Shown piece after piece: positions 31,555 through 36,475 of a stretch of DNA of 36,475 nt. This DNA is from Thermoplasmata archaeon (GTDB lineage: Archaea; Thermoplasmatota; Thermoplasmata; Lutacidiplasmatales; UBA184): assembly GCA_021812305.1 (NCBI GenBank), contig JAKAOB010000006.1, positions 1-36,475 on the forward strand, read 5' to 3'. The notes below the pieces were generated by a model, which saw nothing but the letters and a program-made list of their open reading frames with translations, was not told the origin of the DNA and searched no databases. The translations under genes and the position numbers were made by a program. The number at the start of each line of letters is the position of its first letter. The first letter of the stretch is position 1.

Positions 31555-32100
31555 GTGGCCCGCCCGGCGTGGACCGAGCTGTTCCCCTGGCCGTTCGTCG
31601 GGGTCGTCGCCCTCCTCGTCGCCTTGATCTTCCTCACTCCGAACCTCATCACCACCAACGAGCCGGCCGCCGGCAGCCTGATCACCCAGGCGGAGCTCGT
31701 CGTGGACCGCGGACCGGGCGCCAACGCGACCGACTTCTACCTGGAAGGACTCGGCAACGTCCGCTACGCGGAGATCCGCTGGGCGATCGCCGCCCCCGGG
31801 GCCTGGCCGGTCACGACCCCGGTCGGGAACTTGACGTGGAACGTCTCGGGCAACGTGACCGCCCGGCTCGTGGCGGTCTTCTCCTCCCCGGCGAACCCCG
31901 TCGCGGTCAACGTCTCGATGGTCTACGTGGACGCGGCCGGGGTCCGGGTGACCTACGTGGGCGCCTTCGCCTTCGATGTCGCGGGCGGCATGCTCAATAC
32001 CCTCCCTCTCCTCGGGGGCCTGGGCGGAGTGCCGCCGACCTCCGTCGCGGACCTCCCGATCGTGCTCGTGCTCGAGACCGCGCCACCGGGGGCCGGATGA
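31555..32100 (+). CDS. Membrane-anchored exported protein with N-glycosylation sequons
   Basis: A 181-residue protein of unknown function. One hydrophobic helix (about residues 10-30, FVGVVALLVALIFL) is followed by a strand-rich extracytoplasmic domain. That domain has five NxS/T sequons (NAT, NLT, NVS, NVT, NVS), consistent with an archaeal surface protein. The C-terminus has a short hydrophobic VLVLETA segment. The start is GTG at 31555, two bases after the ubiX stop, and the stop overlaps the next gene start in ATGA. No binding motif is recognised. Its coupling to the next membrane protein suggests that the two products form a complex. Confidence 0.75.
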   Translation: MARPAWTELFPWPFVGVVALLVALIFLTPNLITTNEPAAGSLITQAELVVDRGPGANATDFYLEGLGNVRYAEIRWAIAAPGAWPVTTPVGNLTWNVSGNVTARLVAVFSSPANPVAVNVSMVYVDAAGVRVTYVGAFAFDVAGGMLNTLPLLGGLGGVPPTSVADLPIVLVLETAPPGAG

Positions 32101-32459
32101 GGCCGGCGCGGCTCATCCCGTTCTGGGCGGCCATCATCGCCGTCCTCCTGTTCGTCGAGGTCGCCGAGCTCACCCACCTGTTCACCCTCCCCGTCCAGTC
32201 GGCGGTCGGGAACCTCCTGTCGTTCATCTTCGCGCTCGTCTTCACGACGATCCTGGCGCTCGTCGGGGCGATCTTCATCGGCATCTACATCTCCCACCGC
32301 CTCCAGTCCCCCACGGGCTTCACCCCCTTCGAGGAGGAGATGCTCAAGATGCGGGCCGACGTGAGCCGGCTGCGCGAGGACGTGGCGGAGCTCAAGGCGG
32401 CGCGGGACCCGGCGGGACCGGAGTCGCTGCGGACCGGCGATCGGGAGGCCGGTCGATGA
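32097..32459 (+). CDS. Two-helix membrane protein with cytoplasmic coiled coil
   Basis: A 120-residue protein with hydrophobic segments at about 8-23 and 40-66, and a charged coiled coil at about 78-103 (EEEMLKMRADVSRLREDVAEL). The positively charged start and the coiled-coil position suggest that the C-terminus is cytoplasmic. It overlaps the upstream exported protein gene by four bases (ATGA) and the downstream guaA subunit gene by four. No family is recognised. A scaffold or partner of the exported protein is the simplest reading. Confidence 0.75.
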   Translation: MRPARLIPFWAAIIAVLLFVEVAELTHLFTLPVQSAVGNLLSFIFALVFTTILALVGAIFIGIYISHRLQSPTGFTPFEEEMLKMRADVSRLREDVAELKAARDPAGPESLRTGDREAGR

Positions 32460-33043
32460 GGATCCCGGTCGTGGACAACGGCGGCCAGTGGACCCATCGG
32501 GAATGGCGCGTCCTGCGCGACCTCGGGGTCGATACCCGCATCGTGCCGAACACCGAGCTGCTTCGCCCGGGCGACGTGGACGGAGTCCTGCTCTCGGGGG
32601 GCGCGCTGAGCCTGGAGGACTCGGAGGCCCCGTTGGGCCGCATCGGCGACTGGGTCGACACGATCGGCGTGCCGGTCCTCGGCATCTGCGTCGGGCACCA
32701 CTTCCTCGCCCGGCACTTCGGCGGGACCGTGGGCCGGGCCCCGGCCCCGGAGTTCGGCCGCGTCGAGGTCACCGTCGACCGTCCCGACCACCCGCTGCTG
32801 AGCGGGTTCGGTCCGACCCTCCGCGTCTGGGAGAGCCACAACGACCACGTCACCCGGCTTCCGCCCGGCTGGCGCTCGCTGGCCCACTCCGCCTCGTGCC
32901 CCGTCCAGGTGATGGTGCACCCGGAGCGGCCCATCTTCGGGGTGCAGTTCCACCCCGAGGTCGAGCATACCGAGCACGGCCGCGACCTGCTGGAGCGGTT
33001 CGTCGGCCGCTGCCGCACCGCGCCCCACCCAACCCCTAAGTAG
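32456..33043 (+). CDS. guaAA: GMP synthase glutaminase subunit (GuaA A-subunit)
   Basis: Class I glutamine amidotransferase subunit that supplies ammonia for XMP to GMP conversion; in many archaea it is a separate protein from the ATP-pyrophosphatase subunit. The 195 residues begin MRIPVVDNGGQWTHREWR and contain the nucleophile C78 in GICVGHHF and the H166/E168 pair in VQFHPEVEH. ATG at 32456 overlaps the preceding membrane-protein gene. The synthetase subunit is not in the window. The stop (33041-33043) lies in the AT-rich box that probably drives the next gene. Confidence 0.92.
   Translation: MRIPVVDNGGQWTHREWRVLRDLGVDTRIVPNTELLRPGDVDGVLLSGGALSLEDSEAPLGRIGDWVDTIGVPVLGICVGHHFLARHFGGTVGRAPAPEFGRVEVTVDRPDHPLLSGFGPTLRVWESHNDHVTRLPPGWRSLAHSASCPVQVMVHPERPIFGVQFHPEVEHTEHGRDLLERFVGRCRTAPHPTPK
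33035..33043 (+). promoter_or_regulatory. TATA-like box overlapping the guaAA stop codon
   Basis: CCTAAGTAG; the final TAG is the guaAA stop. It lies about 32 bases before the ATG at 33071, so the next gene is probably transcribed separately with a short leader. Confidence 0.45.
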
Positions 33044-33070
33044 CCCGGCCGGCTCGGCGGCGCGGCGGCG

Positions 33071-34618
33071 ATGCGCGCGCGAAAGGCCTCGGGCGGACGG
33101 GAGGGGGACCTCACCCAACGGGCCGCGAAGCTCCGGAAGAGCGTCGAGCCGCTGTTGCCGCGTCTGACCGACGACTGCCCGCCGGAACGCTTCGACAAGC
33201 TCCGGGCGGGACTCGAGCGGGTCCGCGAGGCGAAGGACGACGAGCGCGCGCTCGGCCGGGTGAGCCGCTGGGAGGACCCGATCGTCCGGGCCTACGCCGG
33301 CCTGCTCCGCTTCTATCTCGAACCGGAGCTGCCGGGGATCCTCGTCGCCCAGTTCCCCGCGGGCGCGATCTCCTTCGCCCCCCTTGGCCCGGCGCCGAAG
33401 GAGGCCCACATCGCCGTCCAGCAGTTCGACGATCCGCGTCGCCTCCTCATCGGCTACCTCGATTGGGCCCGCAAGGGCTTCCACTTCTTCGCGACGAAGG
33501 ACGCCCTCTACTGCACCGGCCGGTCGCCCGAACCCCCGCGCGAGTTCCTTCGCGCCCAGCTGGACGCCCTGCCCTATCGCCTCCAGAGCGTCGACGGCGG
33601 TCGGGGCCACGACTGCGCCCACCTGGTGGCGGGCGAACCGCGCCCGTTCGTCCGGGTCGACTGGCCCGGAGCGGCGACGGCCTTCCGCGTCTGCCGCGCC
33701 TGCGCCAAGGCCGACCGCCAGCTTCTCGCGAGCCTCTCGGCCGGTCTGGCCGTCCCGCACCCGGAGCGGGCGCTCCCGTTCGAGGTCGCCCTCAACGTCG
33801 ATTGCCGCGGGGGGGACGCCTGCGTCCACCACCGCCTACCGGACCCGTCCCGGGGCCTAAGGCGGGCCTACCTGTTCGGCCGGGTCTCCGATGCGGAGCT
33901 GCTCGACCAGTACGCGAAGGAGGTCCGCCCGATCCTGGACGCGGTCCGCACTCCCACCTACGTCGCCGCCGGCCGCTGCTTCGGCTCCGACCGGAGGGCG
34001 TTCCTCGACGCCCTCTCCCCCACGGACGAGGAGCGGACCGCGCTCGAGGAGGCCCTCCCCGAGGTCGAAGGACCGTTCGAGGTGGAGGAGGCGAGCGCGA
34101 GCCAGGCGCTCGAACGGCTCTGGCCCCGGCACGCCGAACGGATCGTCCGGGCGATCGTCCCCGACCCCGAACGCGCCGACCGGCTCGTGAGGGACGCCCG
34201 CGCCGCGCCCGGCCGGGTCTCGGACCTGCTGCGCCGCGCCGCCCAGGAGACCCGGGAGCGGTCCGCCCTCGCGGCCCTCCCACGCTACCGCTCGCTCGTG
34301 CCCGAGGCGGCGTACGCCGATCGGGTCGCCCGCAGCTTCCGCACCGGCGGGGCCGGCGCCGCCGCGAAGGTGCTTCAGCAGCACCTTCCGAGGGAGGGGA
34401 AGGAACGCGGGATCGGGTTCGCGCTGCTCCTCGCGCTCGACCAGGCCGCGGCGCACCGCTGGCAGTTCAGCGACACCGAGCAGCAGTTCGGCTCCGCGCT
34501 CGAGGGCAGCGCCCGCTCGCTGCTGACGGCTTCCCCGGACGGCTATGACGCGGCCCTGGGGCAGTTCCTCGCCGCCGCAGGGGTCACCGCGTGGGGAACT
34601 CGCGAGTCCGGTGACTGA
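33071..34618 (+). CDS. Large Cys/His-containing hypothetical protein
   Basis: A 515-residue soluble protein I do not recognise. The N-terminal 250 residues contain candidate metal ligands: C148, H180/C182/H184 (GHDCAH), C208/C211 (CRACAK), C245/C251 with H253/H254 (CRGGDACVHH). Their spacing suggests one or two zinc sites. Residues 260-515 are largely helical and charged with few cysteines. No membrane segment is seen. ATG at 33071 follows a TATA-like box that overlaps the guaAA stop. The following receiver-like gene has its own AT-rich box, so this may be a single-gene unit. Confidence 0.75.
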   Translation: MRARKASGGREGDLTQRAAKLRKSVEPLLPRLTDDCPPERFDKLRAGLERVREAKDDERALGRVSRWEDPIVRAYAGLLRFYLEPELPGILVAQFPAGAISFAPLGPAPKEAHIAVQQFDDPRRLLIGYLDWARKGFHFFATKDALYCTGRSPEPPREFLRAQLDALPYRLQSVDGGRGHDCAHLVAGEPRPFVRVDWPGAATAFRVCRACAKADRQLLASLSAGLAVPHPERALPFEVALNVDCRGGDACVHHRLPDPSRGLRRAYLFGRVSDAELLDQYAKEVRPILDAVRTPTYVAAGRCFGSDRRAFLDALSPTDEERTALEEALPEVEGPFEVEEASASQALERLWPRHAERIVRAIVPDPERADRLVRDARAAPGRVSDLLRRAAQETRERSALAALPRYRSLVPEAAYADRVARSFRTGGAGAAAKVLQQHLPREGKERGIGFALLLALDQAAAHRWQFSDTEQQFGSALEGSARSLLTASPDGYDAALGQFLAAAGVTAWGTRESGD

Positions 34619-34635
34619 AGGCGCAAAGGAACTGC

Positions 34636-34644
34636 GAAATATCG
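34636..34644 (+). promoter_or_regulatory. TATA-like box before the receiver-like gene
   Basis: GAAATATCG, predicting transcription from about 34666 and a leader of about 26 bases. A 10-bp palindrome TTCCCGGGAA lies in that leader at 34675-34684. Confidence 0.45.
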
Positions 34645-34691
34645 GAAGGTTCCTGCTCCCGCGTACGGGATACGTTCCCGGGAAAGTGCAA

Positions 34692-35105
34692 ATGGCCACC
34701 CCGACGGCCTCGAACGCCGTGTCGACCGAGCGTTCGGCGGTCCTCCTCGCGGCGGAGGGCGAGATGCGCGTTCTCCTGCGGGGCCTCCTGCGGCTGAACC
34801 GCTTCCGGGTGCTCGGGGAAGCGGCGGGCTGGGACGAGGCCCGGGGACTTTTGAGGTCGGGGCGGCCGACGCTCCTGCTGGTGGACGAGCCCCGGGACGA
34901 TGGGGCGCTGCTCGCCCGCATCGCCCAGGAGCGCGAGGGGCTGGCGCCGCTGCGCGTCGTCCTCATCAGCGCCGCGAGACCGGCCCCCGACCAACCGGCG
35001 GGCGGGGTGGTGGACGCGGTGCTGCCCCGACCGTTCCGGCTGCGCGATTTCGCCGGGGCGGTCGATCCCGACGGACGGCCGGCCGGGACCGCCCCCGGGC
35101 CCTGA
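34692..35105 (+). CDS. Degenerate response-regulator receiver domain protein
   Basis: A 137-residue single-domain protein with the receiver fold pattern: SAVLLAAEGEMRVLLRGLL, PTLLLVDEPRDD, RVVLISAARP, AVLPRPFRLRDF. The phospho-acceptor Asp is present as D65. The acidic pair that binds Mg is reduced to A20-A21-E22, and the invariant Lys near the end is R113 (LPRPF rather than LxKPF). Phosphorylation is therefore doubtful and it may be a pseudo-receiver. The start is ATG 34692; GTG 34686 is possible. No histidine kinase or output domain is nearby. The tail is Pro/Gly-rich. Confidence 0.72.
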   Translation: MATPTASNAVSTERSAVLLAAEGEMRVLLRGLLRLNRFRVLGEAAGWDEARGLLRSGRPTLLLVDEPRDDGALLARIAQEREGLAPLRVVLISAARPAPDQPAGGVVDAVLPRPFRLRDFAGAVDPDGRPAGTAPGP

Positions 35106-35127
35106 CCCTCGGTCGCCGGGACGCGGT

Positions 35128-35970
35128 CTACCCGGGCCCGTCGTTCCGGGCCGGCGGCGACGGCCGGCGCGGAGGGGAGCCGGGGACCGCCGGACGTTCC
35201 GGGCTCGACCGGAAGCGCTCGAGCGCGGCCGCTTCCTCGAAGTGGAGCTCGGGCGCCGGGACCACGAGGGCATGGAGGGGCGGTCCGAACTCCGTGTCCG
35301 CGAGGCGCTCCCGGGGCCCGTACCAGGCGCGGGCCTCGTCCGTTCCCACCCGGGCCACGACCGCCACCTCGATCCCCGGAGGGAACCGTCCGAGGTCCGC
35401 GTCCCGCTCCGCGAGGACGCGGATCGCCTCCCCGGCCCCGAGGTACCGCCCCTCCGCCGGCCGCAGGTCGAGCAGGACGAGGGTGTGGAGCCCCGAGCGC
35501 CGGTTCGCGTCGATCATCTCCAGCGGGGAGGTCGGTGCGAAGTGCGCCTCGGGGAACGGCAGGGAGACCACGCGGCCGAAGCGGTAGTGCTGGAGCCCGA
35601 GGTAGCTCGCGGCGGAAGTGAGGACGCTCGCGTTCGGCAGATAGCTCCAGGAGTGCCCGGCGCGCTCGGCGGCCAGGCGCAGCGCGACGTGGGTGGTGGC
35701 GGCGAACGGGTCGCCCGGAACCACGAAGGCGACCCGCCGCGGACCGGCGAGGGCCGCGAGGATCTCCTCCGGCTCCTCGACCTGGGCGCGGTCGAGGCAC
35801 CGGATCGGACGCGCGACCTCCTTCGCGAGGCGGTCGAGGGCCCCCGGGTCGAATCGCGCCGTGTACGCCTCGCAGAAGATCGTATCGCACGAGCGCAGCC
35901 GCTCGAGCGCCCGGCGCGACAGGTCCCGCTCGTCGCCGAGACCGGCGCCGATGAAGACGAGCTCGCCCAT
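35128..35970 (-). CDS. dphB: Diphthine synthase (DphB/Dph5)
   Basis: SAM-dependent methyltransferase that methylates the 3-amino-3-carboxypropyl group on the EF-2 histidine during diphthamide synthesis. The 280 residues start MGELVFIGAGLGDERDLSRRAL and include EAYTA, VVPGDPFAATTHVALRLAA, the NASVLTSAASYLGLQHYRFG loop and ANRRSGLHTLVLLDLR. All are family-typical of the tetrapyrrole-methylase fold. The C-terminal 30 residues are a Pro/Arg/Ser-rich extension. ATG at 35970 is five bases from the stop of the upstream USP gene, so the two are probably one transcript. Confidence 0.94.
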   Translation of the reverse strand: MGELVFIGAGLGDERDLSRRALERLRSCDTIFCEAYTARFDPGALDRLAKEVARPIRCLDRAQVEEPEEILAALAGPRRVAFVVPGDPFAATTHVALRLAAERAGHSWSYLPNASVLTSAASYLGLQHYRFGRVVSLPFPEAHFAPTSPLEMIDANRRSGLHTLVLLDLRPAEGRYLGAGEAIRVLAERDADLGRFPPGIEVAVVARVGTDEARAWYGPRERLADTEFGPPLHALVVPAPELHFEEAAALERFRSSPERPAVPGSPPRRPSPPARNDGPG

Positions 35971-35975
35971 GGCCC

Positions 35976-36473
35976 CTAGCTGCGGACGGCCACCACCGGG
36001 CACGGGGCGGCACGGAACAGCTCTTCGAGGAAGCGGCGGGTGATCTGGAGGCCGCCGCCCTCGGCCTCCTCGGCGACGAGGAGCAGGCCGTAGCGTTCCC
36101 GCGCCGCGGCGGTCAGGACGAGCTCCGCGAGGCGGTTGCCCGCGCCGAGGCCCAGTCCCCGCAGAAAGACCGGCCGGTGCTGGATGGGGACCCCCCGCGG
36201 GGAGCGCTTGGGCCCCCGCGCGGCGAGCGCCGCCGCCTCACCGGCGAGGTGAAGCGAGACGATCGGGACCCCCTTCTGCCGGACGGAGATCTCTTCCGCG
36301 AGCCGAAGGGCCATCGGCTCGGGCTGGGCGCCGAGCCAGGGGACCAGGATCCGCGGGACCTTCTCCTCCGCGAGGGCGAGCCGGTTGACGACGACGACGT
36401 CGCAGCGGCTGTGGTGGAGGATGCTCGAGGCGGTGTGGCCGACGAACGGGTTGCGGCTGCGGCGGTCGCCCCG
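35976..36473 (-). CDS. Universal stress protein-type domains, N-terminally truncated (possibly C-terminal part of a permease)
   Basis: The frame is open from the window edge, so the N-terminus is missing. The visible 165 residues begin with the end of one USP domain (NPFVGHTASSILHHSRCDVVVV), then a second USP domain from VPRILVPWLG through LGAGNRLAELVLTAAARERYGLLLVAEE to APCPVVAVRS. In other archaea this arrangement is seen at the C-terminus of amino-acid permeases, which is one possibility; a tandem USP protein is the other. The ATG at 36314 is internal, not a start. The dphB gene follows by five bases. Confidence 0.72.
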   Translation of the reverse strand, partial: RGDRRSRNPFVGHTASSILHHSRCDVVVVNRLALAEEKVPRILVPWLGAQPEPMALRLAEEISVRQKGVPIVSLHLAGEAAALAARGPKRSPRGVPIQHRPVFLRGLGLGAGNRLAELVLTAAARERYGLLLVAEEAEGGGLQITRRFLEELFRAAPCPVVAVRS

Positions 36474-36475
36474 CA

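Noticed and set aside
1-36475. CRISPR arrays, insertion sequences, phage genes, tRNA and rRNA genes
   Set aside because: No direct repeat arrays, transposase or integrase motifs or tRNA-like sequences were seen; intergenic gaps are mostly below 150 bases.

Overview
The window is chromosomal DNA of a very GC-rich archaeon, most likely a Thermoplasmatota member. Archaeal markers are aEF1A, S10, S13, S4 and S11, RNA polymerase subunit D with ferredoxin-type cysteine motifs, Pelota, a proteasome beta subunit, TrmY, diphthine synthase, archaetidylserine synthase, a tetraether-synthase-like radical SAM enzyme and a separate GMP synthase glutaminase subunit. The proteasome beta subunit has Glu at mature position 17, as Thermoplasma does. 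High GC argues against Thermoplasma itself and points to an uncultured GC-rich relative; the order cannot be fixed from this sequence. I see no IS element, phage gene, CRISPR array, tRNA or rRNA. Genes are packed tightly, no gene-free stretch exceeds about 300 bases, and many AT-rich boxes sit 27-36 bases before a start codon, which implies many leaderless or short-leader mRNAs.

Layout. 1-3198 (+): truncated aEF1A, S10, then overlapping genes for archaeal phospholipid head groups (decarboxylase and synthase) and the pterin aldolase MptD. 3195-5739 (-): citrate synthase and an MFS transporter. 5870-9189 (+): Lrp-type ligand-binding domain, small membrane protein, SAM hydrolase, DnaJ, RsmC-like methyltransferase. 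9141-9878 (-): GT2 glycosyltransferase. 10045-12613 (+): S13-S4-S11-RpoD. 12621-13715 (-): Pelota. 13838-18812 (+): MFS transporter, FMN-binding protein, unknown protein, proteasome beta, then a tandem ribbon-helix-helix regulator directly upstream of a divergent FtsZ. 18809-23163 (-): TrmY, three uncharacterised genes, a HAD phosphatase and a CPA2 antiporter. 23286-23726 (+): SWIM zinc-finger protein. 23815-25524 (-): Tes-like enzyme, divergent from a hypothetical gene that shares its promoter box. 26416-28464 (+): coiled-coil peptide and M61 peptidase. 28461-30913 (-): thiolase and a degenerate HMG-CoA-synthase-like/DUF35 fusion. 30977-35105 (+): UbiX, two membrane proteins, GuaA glutaminase subunit, a Cys/His-rich unknown and a degenerate receiver. 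35128-36473 (-): diphthine synthase and a truncated protein with universal-stress domains.

The most interesting loci are: (1) the RHH-FtsZ pair, where two GTC-N-GAC palindromes 22 bp apart flank the predicted transcription start and the FtsZ lacks the second T7-loop aspartate; (2) the pseudo-HMG-CoA-synthase/DUF35 fusion behind a thiolase; (3) the divergent Tes-like/hypothetical pair with inverted copies of a shared promoter box; and (4) genes, including rps13, with no in-frame canonical start codon at the expected place.
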